Positions 11,880 to 19,800 of a DNA stretch of 24,871 nt are shown here, one piece after another. Where the stretch lies: positions 1 through 24,871 of the IMG/VR virus record IMGVR_UViG_3300042475_004074; one strand, 5' to 3'. Both the position numbers and the translations under genes were made by a program. The notes beneath the pieces were generated by a model. The model was not told the origin of the DNA and ran no database searches. It was given only the letters and a program-made list of their open reading frames with translations. The first letter of the stretch is position 1; the number at the start of each line of letters is the position of its first letter. Source of the stretch: a virus.

Positions 11880-12863
11880 ATGAAAAACATTCATTTAATA
11901 CCAACAGATAAACCAAGTAGGTTACATTTAGCTTATGATAAATTTTATTACTTATCATTAGAGCCTTTTATTCAATTAGATACTAAAAACTACAAATCAT
12001 TTAACATCTACATCACTTCTGATGAAGAAATTAAAGAAGGGGATTGGTTTTATAATATATTATCTTTAAAACCTGAACCATTTAAGGCTTGTGAAAATGG
12101 TGATGGATATGTAAATTGTAATAAATACTCACATTATAGAATTGATTGTAAAAAAATTATCCTAACAACAGACCAAGACTTAATCAAATATGGTGTACAA
12201 TCTATTGATGATGAGTTCTTAGAATGGTTTATTAAGAATCCGAGTTGTGAGTTTGTTGAGATTAAAATAAAACCTATGTTTCCAATGTATTCTACATTTA
12301 TTGAATCTATTGATAATCCGCCATTTTACGGAAATCTTAAAAGAAAAATCATCATTCCACAAGAAGAACCTAAACAAGAATTACCACAATTAGGAACAAC
12401 AGAATTTGTTAATATGTGTGAAAGTATATTTAGTGGTAAACCTAAACAAGAAAAAACAAATATGAATACACATTATGTAGATTTTAGTAATCCTAATGCT
12501 GATAAAATATCTTCTGCATCAACTACATCTATAAAGCAAGAAACACTTGAAGATGCCGCTGATATAGAAAGAATAGCAATGGATAAACTTAAAAATAAAT
12601 GGGGGCATTTATACACTTTTGGTTATCCGCAAAGACCATTTCCTACAAATTACGAAAATGATTTGAATAATATTAAAGTAGGGTTATACGAAGGTGCTAA
12701 ATGGAAAGCACAAAGAATGTATAGTAAATTTGATTTAGATGCAGAAATCACAAAACTTAATACACCAGATAGATACGATAATGTAAAACATAAATATAAT
12801 TACTCTGAATCTGACATTGTAAACTTATTTGATAAATGGTTTGAACAATTAAAAAAGAAATAA
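11880..12863 (+). CDS. Conserved multidomain phage protein, 327 aa
   Basis: Residues 1-145 form a modular domain known to me from Bacteroidota phages: MKNIHLIPTDKPSRL, then NIYITSDEEIKEGDW, KKIILTTDQDLI and DEFLEWFIKNPSCEFVEI. Residues 160-200 form a Glu/Gln/Pro-rich linker. The C-terminal half holds EDAADIERIAMDKL, then an EGAKWKAQRMYS motif and a final SESDIVNLFDKWFEQLKKK helix. Similar modules recur in different combinations in related phages, so this is a mosaic gene prone to reshuffling. No enzymatic motif is visible; function unknown. Confidence 0.75.
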   Translation: MKNIHLIPTDKPSRLHLAYDKFYYLSLEPFIQLDTKNYKSFNIYITSDEEIKEGDWFYNILSLKPEPFKACENGDGYVNCNKYSHYRIDCKKIILTTDQDLIKYGVQSIDDEFLEWFIKNPSCEFVEIKIKPMFPMYSTFIESIDNPPFYGNLKRKIIIPQEEPKQELPQLGTTEFVNMCESIFSGKPKQEKTNMNTHYVDFSNPNADKISSASTTSIKQETLEDAADIERIAMDKLKNKWGHLYTFGYPQRPFPTNYENDLNNIKVGLYEGAKWKAQRMYSKFDLDAEITKLNTPDRYDNVKHKYNYSESDIVNLFDKWFEQLKKK

Positions 12864-12864
12864 T

Positions 12865-13242
12865 ATGGAGGCTAAAGAAATACAAGAACGTAATAAGCAG
12901 ATAGCTTTGATGCTTGTTTTGAAACCTTTAACAAGCCCATATTTAGGAGCTTATCAACCTACGAGAGATACTCATAATCCTAAATTCTACCACGAAAGAA
13001 TGGAGGGTGAATCTTGGTATGTGTACCCAAATTATGATTCAGATTGGAATTGGCTTATGGAGGCAGTTGAGTTTATTGAGAAATTAAACTATAATATAAA
13101 TATATTTCATCAAGATTCTCTAATTGAAAAAGATAATAAATTTATAGTAGTTACTCATGCTATAAAAAATAAAACAAAAAAAGAATCCGTATTCATAGCC
13201 GTATCTGATTTTGCTAAAAAGTTTAACAACAAAGAACTATGA
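12865..13242 (+). CDS. Hypothetical protein, 125 aa
   Basis: This 125-residue protein begins MEAKEIQERNKQIALMLVLK, then has a Trp/Tyr-rich central part (ESWYVYPNYDSDWNWLMEAVEFIEKL) that looks like a small globular fold. It begins one base after the preceding stop and overlaps the next gene by ATGA. It resembles the short 'start-stop array' proteins of Bacteroidota phages but matches no family I can name. Confidence 0.7.
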   Translation: MEAKEIQERNKQIALMLVLKPLTSPYLGAYQPTRDTHNPKFYHERMEGESWYVYPNYDSDWNWLMEAVEFIEKLNYNINIFHQDSLIEKDNKFIVVTHAIKNKTKKESVFIAVSDFAKKFNNKEL

Positions 13243-13466
13243 AAGGAATTTATTTAACACCAGAAGGTAAACAAGAGATTGAAGCTAAGATAGCTGAAAT
13301 AGAATCTTATGAAGGATTAGAATCAGGTATGGCTGATACTTTAAAAGAAATCCTATCATCAGCAACAATACTACCTGTTGAAGAAAGTTGGGGAGATGTG
13401 CCAATGGGGGTAAATGAATGTGAATTAATATTACCAAGTGGAGTAATCATCCAACCTAAACAATAA
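13239..13466 (+). CDS. Hypothetical protein, 75 aa
   Basis: This 75-residue acidic protein begins MKGIYLTPEGKQEIEAKIAEIE, a short strand then a long helix, and ends with a beta-rich ELILPSGVIIQPKQ. The N-terminal LTxEGKQxIExKI is seen in other small phage proteins and faintly resembles the helical start of Gre-type proteins, but the length is too small to claim that. It is coupled by ATGA to the preceding gene. Confidence 0.65.
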   Translation: MKGIYLTPEGKQEIEAKIAEIESYEGLESGMADTLKEILSSATILPVEESWGDVPMGVNECELILPSGVIIQPKQ

Positions 13467-13467
13467 T

Positions 13468-13698
13468 ATGGAAATAATATTTTTAATAATCTCAATAATA
13501 ATGACTTATTTATTTATATGGTTTGTTGGCAGATTAGTTTTTGACACCAACAAAGAACTATTAGAAGCGTATAAAACATCAGATTTTTTAGCCACAATTC
13601 ATTTGTTTGTTGGTATAATTCTCATGTGCGTTTTTTTCATACTTCTATGTGCTTGTAATAATACTTTTTGGCACTTACCTTACTTAATTAAACAATAA
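13468..13698 (+). CDS. Small membrane protein with two transmembrane segments
   Basis: This 76-residue protein has two strong hydrophobic helices, about residues 3-27 (IIFLIISIIMTYLFIWFVG) and 43-64 (TIHLFVGIILMCVFFILL), joined by a charged loop. Size and layout are compatible with a class II holin or a superinfection-exclusion protein, but no lysin gene is nearby. Function unassigned. It starts one base after the preceding stop. Confidence 0.7.
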   Translation: MEIIFLIISIIMTYLFIWFVGRLVFDTNKELLEAYKTSDFLATIHLFVGIILMCVFFILLCACNNTFWHLPYLIKQ

Positions 13699-13702
13699 AA
13701 CT

Positions 13703-13960
13703 ATGAATTGGAAACAATTTAATTTTTGGAATTTTTGGGTTCCTATTATATTCTTTATAGTTGGTATTCTTATGGGTATAATGTTTCCTCGTAATTCAAA
13801 ACCAACTAAAGAATATCCAATTAAAGTCCAAACTTATTGGACAAGTGGAAGTATGCAATCATATCCAGATATGGAAGCAGATTCAGTAAAATGTGATACC
13901 ATTTGGAAAGATGGTAATAAGATTGTAAACAAAAACATTATTAATGTAATTTTCAAATGA
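13703..13960 (+). CDS. Small N-terminally anchored membrane protein, 85 aa
   Basis: Residues 1-30 form an aromatic-rich membrane segment (FWVPIIFFIVGILMGIMF), followed by a polar, probably extracytoplasmic domain of about 55 residues with a single Cys. It has the build of a signal-anchored envelope or spanin-like protein, but there is no lipobox and no supporting neighbour. It follows the two-helix membrane protein closely, so they may form a pair. Its last codons overlap the next gene by ATGA. Confidence 0.65.
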   Translation: MNWKQFNFWNFWVPIIFFIVGILMGIMFPRNSKPTKEYPIKVQTYWTSGSMQSYPDMEADSVKCDTIWKDGNKIVNKNIINVIFK

Positions 13961-14100
13961 GAAGTAAAGTATTCCAAAGAGTTCTTGACGACTACAAATC
14001 TAAACCACTATTTTATAGGTTTAAGATTTGGTTTAAAAATGAAATTTACATAATAAAGTGTTTGGGAATCACAAAATATCTAAAACTTAAAATCAAATGA
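13957..14100 (+). CDS. Small basic protein, 47 aa
   Basis: An ATG at 13957 within an ATGA junction opens 47 codons to TGA at 14098-14100, which itself overlaps the next ATG at 14097. The product (MRSKVFQRVLDDYKSKPLFY and on) is strongly basic, with an amphipathic aromatic helix. Precise coupling at both ends supports a real gene. Function unknown. Confidence 0.6.
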   Translation: MRSKVFQRVLDDYKSKPLFYRFKIWFKNEIYIIKCLGITKYLKLKIK

Positions 14101-14489
14101 CAAAAGAATTTGTACCTTACAAACAAGCATTAGAAATGAAAGATATTGAGTTTGATGAACCGTGTTTTGGATATTATAATATGGTTAATCATTCGGGTGA
14201 ATTTAAGTTTGATACAAGAATATGGGAATACTCGGATGATTATATTGATGCACCAACCTACTCACAAGCATTTCGTTTCTTTAGAGAGAAGCATGGATTG
14301 TTTATTAGTTTTGTTAGGTTTAGAAACTCAGTAGTAATTGATATGCCTGATACATTTTCTAAGGTTTATGAAATATGGATTCAGGATGAGAATGAAGATG
14401 AATCTATTTGGGTTGGAGGTTTTGATACCTACGAAGAAGCAGAACTTGCTTGTTTGAACAAATTAATCGAAATTGTAAAAAACAAATAA
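14097..14489 (+). CDS. Conserved phage protein (YEEAELACLNKLI type)
   Basis: This 130-residue acidic protein has a substrate-like N-terminus (FVPYKQALEMKDIEFDEPCF), a PTYSQAFRFFREKHGLF helix near 59-75, and a C-terminal FDTYEEAELACLNKLIEIVK helix. That combination recurs in small unassigned proteins of Bacteroidota phages and prophages. No enzyme motif is seen. ATGA coupling to the preceding small gene indicates co-translation. Confidence 0.75.
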   Translation: MTKEFVPYKQALEMKDIEFDEPCFGYYNMVNHSGEFKFDTRIWEYSDDYIDAPTYSQAFRFFREKHGLFISFVRFRNSVVIDMPDTFSKVYEIWIQDENEDESIWVGGFDTYEEAELACLNKLIEIVKNK

Positions 14490-14490
14490 A

Positions 14491-14655
14491 ATGGATTGGT
14501 ATAAAAGGCTAACAATTCAACAACGAATAAACTTAAAAGATTTATGTGAATCAATTTGTGGTTCAAGATATGATTTTCTTATACGCTTATTCGGAATGAG
14601 GCAAACTATTGAATTGATTAAATACAAATTAGAATTAGAGGGTTTTATATTATGA
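14491..14655 (+). CDS. Small protein, 54 aa
   Basis: An ATG at 14491, one base after the preceding stop, opens 54 codons to TGA at 14653-14655. The product (MDWYKRLTIQQRINLKDLCE and on) is helical and moderately basic. The sequence WYKxLTxxQRxNLK is familiar from short phage proteins with a helix-turn-helix-like N-terminus. It overlaps the next ATG at 14652 (ATGA). Function unknown. Confidence 0.65.
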   Translation: MDWYKRLTIQQRINLKDLCESICGSRYDFLIRLFGMRQTIELIKYKLELEGFIL

Positions 14656-14834
14656 ATAAATATAGATTAACTCAATTCTTAAAACACATATTTTTTAATA
14701 GGCTTGTTCCTGTAAGGTATTATGTGATAGAGTTTTTTTTCTGGGTAATATGCAGAATAGATTTCTACAAAAACTATCGAAGGTTTTATAAAAAGTTTCT
14801 AAATAAAAGAATTAATAATCTAAATTTGCAATAA
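14652..14834 (+). CDS. Small basic aromatic protein, 60 aa
   Basis: This 60-residue protein is rich in Phe, Tyr, Lys and Arg, with one short hydrophobic stretch (YYVIEFFFWVICRI, 23-36) flanked by basic residues. It may lie on the membrane or be an aromatic-rich DNA-binding peptide. Its end overlaps the HNH gene start by one base (TAATG). I do not recognise it. Confidence 0.55.
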   Translation: MNKYRLTQFLKHIFFNRLVPVRYYVIEFFFWVICRIDFYKNYRRFYKKFLNKRINNLNLQ

Positions 14835-15085
14835 TGAAACCACACACGAAAATATACATGGAATTTTTCAACTATGATGTTTCAGATTTTATACCATGCG
14901 AAATATGCTCCGATAAAGCCGTTGACATTCATCATATAGAAGCAAGGGGAATGGGTGGCTCTGAAAAGAATTTCATAGGCAACCTTATGGCATTGTGCAG
15001 AAATTGCCACATAAGATTTGGAGATAAAAAATCATACAAAGAAGAACTAAAAAAAATACATGACAAAAGAATGTATGGAAATTAG
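14834..15085 (+). CDS. Small HNH endonuclease
   Basis: This 83-residue protein has the zinc-ribbon form of the HNH nuclease: CEIC (22-25), DIHHIEARGMGG (31-42) with the catalytic His pair at 33-34, the conserved Asn of NLMALC at 49, and CRNCH (54-58). This is the whole catalytic core with almost nothing added, so DNA sequence specificity must come from partners or be low. Such small HNH proteins in phages aid packaging, recombination or DNA processing. The adjacent RusA gene, overlapping by 26 bases, favours recombination or branch processing. Confidence 0.85.
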   Translation: MKPHTKIYMEFFNYDVSDFIPCEICSDKAVDIHHIEARGMGGSEKNFIGNLMALCRNCHIRFGDKKSYKEELKKIHDKRMYGN

Positions 15086-15479
15086 AGTTAATGTAGAACC
15101 AATGGGTGCGGTTAGAATGACAAAATCTGATACTTGGAAAACCGACCCGAACCATCCTAATCCTATGAAAAGGCAAAGGGATGCTGTGAGAAGGTATTTT
15201 GCTTTTAAAAATGCAATATTAGATTCTTGCAATAAAGCCAATTTTACGCTCGATAATTGCATACACCTTACATTTTGTTTGTCTATGCCTAAATCGTGGA
15301 GCGAAAAGAAAAAAAAGGCATATTGTGGTCAGCCTCATAAATCAAGACCAGACCTCGACAATTTGATAAAGGCAGTAATGGATTCCTTACGCAAAGAAGA
15401 TGGGGATATTTATAGGATTTATGCCGAAAAAAGATATTCTTACGAAGGTTTTATTTTAATAAAATCATTTTCAGATTAG
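15060..15479 (+). CDS. rusA: RusA-type Holliday junction resolvase
   Basis: This 139-residue protein matches RusA. An N-terminal strand VNVEPMGAVRMTKSD (10-24) corresponds to the usual GEPxxKGRPR. SMPKSWSEKKKKAYCGQPH leads to the catalytic motif RPDLDNLIKAVMDSL (96-110), with the essential Asp residues D98, D100 and D108, then the EDGDIYRIYAEKRYS strand. As a homodimer it cuts four-way junctions symmetrically, completing recombination begun by RecE/RecT. The start overlaps the HNH gene by 26 bases; a second ATG at 15075 is also possible. It ends the large operon before a new promoter. Confidence 0.93.
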   Translation: MTKECMEIRVNVEPMGAVRMTKSDTWKTDPNHPNPMKRQRDAVRRYFAFKNAILDSCNKANFTLDNCIHLTFCLSMPKSWSEKKKKAYCGQPHKSRPDLDNLIKAVMDSLRKEDGDIYRIYAEKRYSYEGFILIKSFSD

Positions 15480-15496
15480 GATATTAATTTTTTTTT

Positions 15497-15523
15497 TATA
15501 TTTGACGAAATTTTGTCGTCAAA
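15497..15523 (+). promoter_or_regulatory. Promoter -7 element with overlapping hairpin dyad
   Basis: TATATTTG (15497-15504) is a perfect TAnnTTTG, preceded by a run of ten T (15488-15497). The -33 side is weak: only TTAG at 15476-15479, 17 bases upstream. TTTGACGA (15501-15508) and TCGTCAAA (15516-15523) form an 8-bp inverted repeat with a 7-base loop. It starts inside the -7 element and ends four bases before the ATG at 15527. It could be an operator, or a hairpin at the mRNA 5' end. This is the only substantial gap between 10149 and 22820, so it probably starts a new unit. Confidence 0.55.
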
Positions 15524-15526
15524 AAA

Positions 15527-16120
15527 ATGATAAAAACCAATAATGGAAAAAAGGGGGGAGTTTTAAAGGGTAAGCCTCATTCAAAAGGCGGCATCAAGGC
15601 TATTATAGCTGATGATAACAGACCTGTTGAGTTAGAGGGAGGTGAGGTTATTATAAATAAACACGCCGCAAAAATACATTGGAAAAAGCTATCTGAAATA
15701 AATCAGAGCGAGGGAAATGGCGTTCCCATACATGAGCCTTCTTTTAAGTCAGGAGGTAATGTTTCTTATACTGATTCAGAAAAAAAAGAAATTTACAATA
15801 AGTGGTCTAAATTAGTCAATATGTCCTATTCTGAACTTAGGAAGTTTTACTATTCAGAAGAAGGTAAAAAAGCTGGTCTTACTTCATCAGAGGCGAAAAA
15901 GCAAGGCATAAAATCGGGTAGAGAAAGCGCACGTTGGATTATGCGGATGCTTCAAAGAAATTGGAAAGATTGGAGCGTTCAGATGTTTGATTGGGCTAAT
16001 AGGCAAATAAGTTTCATTAGCAGAATGAAAGGGGGCAAAGGCAGTCTTTATGATGATAATGGAAATAAAACTCGTAAACACTTGGCTCTTTTAATTTGGG
16101 GGCATAATCCAGATAAATAG
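15527..16120 (+). CDS. Two-domain phage protein of polyvalent-protein type
   Basis: This 197-residue protein joins two modules known to me from large phage and mobile-element proteins, neither with a proven function. Residues 9-68 read GGVLKGKPHSKGGIKAIIAD, then ELEGGEVIINKHA and INQSEGNGVPI, a Gly-rich beta module. Residues 85-195 form a Trp-rich helical domain with a series of GKKAGLTSSEAKKQGIKSGR, SARWI, RQISFISRMKG and LLIWGHNP. The second resembles domains of unknown function of phages and giant viruses whose W/R/GH pattern suggests nucleic-acid or protein binding. It opens the SprT/helicase unit with its own promoter. Confidence 0.8.
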   Translation: MIKTNNGKKGGVLKGKPHSKGGIKAIIADDNRPVELEGGEVIINKHAAKIHWKKLSEINQSEGNGVPIHEPSFKSGGNVSYTDSEKKEIYNKWSKLVNMSYSELRKFYYSEEGKKAGLTSSEAKKQGIKSGRESARWIMRMLQRNWKDWSVQMFDWANRQISFISRMKGGKGSLYDDNGNKTRKHLALLIWGHNPDK

Positions 16121-16121
16121 T

Positions 16122-16802
16122 ATGTCTTTTGAAAGTTTTGTAGAAGGATTGGGAGAGAAACCCAAAGAAACGCCCAAAGAGGTTAAGGAAACTATGCTTA
16201 TCGGTAGCGAATTGCTTGGTACTGATTTTATCGAAAAGCTAAGGCATAGTACACAGCTAATCGGGTATAACGAGGAACTCGCTAAAATAATTAGCGAAAT
16301 AAAGCACATGAATCTCTATAAGCATGGATGGAGGTTTCAATTTGGTAAATCAAAACAATGGGCTGGTCTTTGTAGTCAAGCAGAATCATCTTCGTATAAA
16401 TCAACTAAGAATAAGAACATATTTGTTTCAATAGATTTTGTTCGTGGAGATAGTAATTGGATGAAAAACATGAAAAGTGTTATTTATCACGAAATAGCCC
16501 ATGCAATAGTTAGAGAAATTTTTAATGGATGGACTTTACAAGTTTTGTTATTAAATATCGACCCATCGCATAAAATAAATGCAGGTCATGGAGTTATTTG
16601 GAAATATGTATGCGATGCTATCAAAGAAGAACAATGTGTATGCGAAATGTTTTATTCAGATTTCGCTCAAAATGATTTATTCTTGCCGTTTAGATATTGC
16701 TGTGTTTTTTGCAATAACAAGCAGTATGGTAAAACAAAATTTTTTGCTATGAGATGTAGCAAATGCAAATCACCTATAACAATCGAAAACAACCCTCTCT
16801 AA
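16122..16802 (+). CDS. SprT-like zinc metalloprotease
   Basis: This 226-residue protein has the SprT-type layout. The zincin motif is YHEIAHA (122-128), with H123, E124 and H127 as ligands and base. The third ligand is probably H156 in AGHG. A Cys4 zinc ribbon near the end has C194-x2-C197 and C212-x2-C215. SprT/Spartan proteases cut proteins crosslinked to DNA or stalled on it; in phages the domain recurs in polyvalent proteins beside helicases and nucleases. It follows the 15527 gene by one base, and its stop overlaps the helicase start (TAATG), so the protease and helicase are made together. Confidence 0.88.
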   Translation: MSFESFVEGLGEKPKETPKEVKETMLIGSELLGTDFIEKLRHSTQLIGYNEELAKIISEIKHMNLYKHGWRFQFGKSKQWAGLCSQAESSSYKSTKNKNIFVSIDFVRGDSNWMKNMKSVIYHEIAHAIVREIFNGWTLQVLLLNIDPSHKINAGHGVIWKYVCDAIKEEQCVCEMFYSDFAQNDLFLPFRYCCVFCNNKQYGKTKFFAMRCSKCKSPITIENNPL

Positions 16803-19800
16803 TGGAAAACAACCAATTATTCAGTATAGAAAACGTAACAGAATCAATAAAACTACTTGAGGATAAGATAGTTTCGCCTTATGTTAAAGGCACTTATTCT
16901 ACTCTCGGTGGAATAAATAACATTTCTATATTACTTACAATAAGTAAGGATGCAAAAAGCGAATGGGCTGGTGGAATATTGCAAAATTCCAACTATGCAA
17001 TGTTTCATATTTCGCATACAGGAAGCATTGAAAGGTTTTCAGGGAACTTGCCTAAAATGAGAAAGCGCAAAGTCGCTTCTTTAGAGCAAGTTATAGAAAT
17101 ATTAAATGACTACATCATAGGCAAGGAGAAGTATGACTTAGGTAGCAATGTAGAAGTCGAAAATGAAGAAAAGCAGATTAAATATAAACCTGCATCATCA
17201 AGCGGTTTCTCAATCAATACATTTGTTCCTGCGAGTATGTATAACGAATTAAATTCGTTTTACGACTATTTAAAAAGCTACATATTGTCGAATTACAATA
17301 TGACGGTGGAGCAATTCGTGGCTATTAAATTGCATTACAATTCAGTTGACGATTTGTTTTATTCAGAAGAATTGGATGAGGCTGGAAATAGAAAGGGCAG
17401 ATTCGCTAAAGAGCAAATTGATGCTATTGCAACAGCTATTTATAATGCAGAGGCAAATAATCAAGGTATAATAATCGCAGACCAAACAGGTGTTGGTAAA
17501 GGTAGAACTGCCGCTGGATTAATAAGATATGCAATATTAGAAGCGAGAGTATTGCCTCTATTTGCTACTGATAAAAAGCATCTAATTAATGATATTTATA
17601 GAGATTTGATTGATATTGGATTTGAGGCAAACATACCTGTTGCAATAAGGAAGAAAAATGTTGTAAAGAAAGATGAATATACGCAAGATGAGATAATAAA
17701 AGAGATAAAAAAAGATATTGCAGAATTTGACGATTTGAGAATTGACTATTCATTGCCTGACGATGATGAATTTAGTCTTTCAAAACTTACAAAATATCCT
17801 GATAGGTCTAAGTTTGCAAATGATGAAGAATTTGATTACTATGAAGAAATTATTGAAGAAATAATTGGCTTGTATGAACAGCATCTTATTGAAAATGGAA
17901 TCGTTGAGATAGTAGAAACAGAAGTTCCTGAAACTACAATAGAAAGGCTTGAAAAGGAGGCTTTAGCAAAAGGTAAAATTAGAGTTTTTCCTTTTGTGCC
18001 ATCAATGATAGACATAGAAAACCAAGAAGGAAATTTGCTTTATAGAAAAACAAATAGAGATGAATTAAATAAAATTTTTGGATATACAAAGGATTCAAAG
18101 GGTAAACATACTCAATACGATTTTCGCAATCCTCCTTCAATGTATGATATAAAAATGCCGTCTATTTATAAACTAATAGCTGTGCCATATAGTCAAATAA
18201 GAAGCGAAACAGAAGATGTTGCTGGTTTAAGATATACTTCTCCAAAGTATAGATTTTATCAAGCTGTATTAAAAGATAGTATTTTGGTTTTAGATGAAGC
18301 GCATAATGCCGCTGGAGGCTCTGCGACATATAGGGTTGCAAGTAAGTTAATATCGCAATCAAAAATGAGCGTTTTTCTTTCTGCTACTTTTGCGAAAAGA
18401 CCAGACAACTATCCGCTTTACGCCAAAAAAACATCTATTAGTGAATCAAGGCTATCAGATGATGAACTTATAGAGGTGTTCAAGAAAGGCGAAACTGCAC
18501 TACAAGAAGCAGTATCAGTAGAATTAACTCGAAATGGTCAGCTTTTAAGGAGAGATAAGCAAATAGCGGGTGAAACAGATTATTTTTATGTTTACGATGA
18601 TGAGGTAGAATATGATGGTAAGCGAATTGGAACTCAACAAAGAGCAAGACTTGATAGAGTAGCCGAATTGTTTAAAGATGTTTTGAATTTTCAAAACTTA
18701 GTTTCAGAAGAAATAAAAAAATATAGAAGCGGCCTTCCTAAAAGAGAGATGGATATGCCAATAGAAGGAACAAAATCAGAAATAAAAGCGGCGAGGACAA
18801 TAAAGGCATTATCATTCCAGCTTTTTAATTTCTTTTTGGTTGGTATTAAAATAGACCAAACAATGTATATGGCAAAGAATAAAATGACCAACGGAAGGAA
18901 ATTGGTTTTTGCTATTGCTAATACAATGGAAAGCGCACTAAAAAATATGCCTAAAACTTTTAAAACAGGAAGCATGAGTGATAGGTATAAAATTGGCGAT
19001 ACAATAGAAAATGACTTTAAATTGTATTTAGCATATATGCTTTTTTATACAATGAGATTCAAATTGGTGAAAGAAAATGTAGATGATGAAGGAAGAATTA
19101 CACAAGTTGAAACAACGCAATGCGTATTTGATTCATCGCATGATTTAGCGGAAGCAATACTTGTTAAAGTGCGTTCAAAATATGATGAGTTATTAACTAA
19201 AATATTAAATACAGATACATACATTTCTATATCACCAATAGATGTATTGATTAAAAACATAAATGGATATACAGATTCAGATGATTATATTCATAGTATT
19301 GAAGAAATAACAGGTAGAACAATTAAGTTAGAGTTTTTAGATGATGAAATGAGGACAGGTAGAATTGTGAAAAGGGAATCTAAGCCAACAACTCAAATTG
19401 TTAAGGACTTCAACTCTAATGAAATTGACCATCTAATAATAAATCAATCAGGAGCAGTAGGTATATCAATGCACCCACGCCCTGTTGGAAGGTCTAAAAT
19501 TTTCTATCCTACAAAAAAGGAATCTTATACAGAAGCAAAAGGCGATGGCGAAAAAAAGGTAGAAATAGGATTTCCAAAATCACTAAAAAATAAGGATGAA
19601 ATTAAAAAGCGATGTATGATAATTCTTCAAATGGAATTAGATATATCGAAAGAAGTTCAAAAAATAGGTCGAATATCAAGAACAGGTCAAGTTTATGAGC
19701 CTGAATATGTTTATGCAATATCAGCGATACCAAGCGAATCAAGATTGACTGCTTTAATGGAACGCAAATTGCGCTCATTGTCTGCTAACACATCTGGAAA

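Noticed and set aside
16763-16801. Upstream ATG extension of the giant helicase
   Set aside because: It would sit 40 bases inside the SprT gene in another frame; the TAATG junction at 16800-16804 is the usual coupling.
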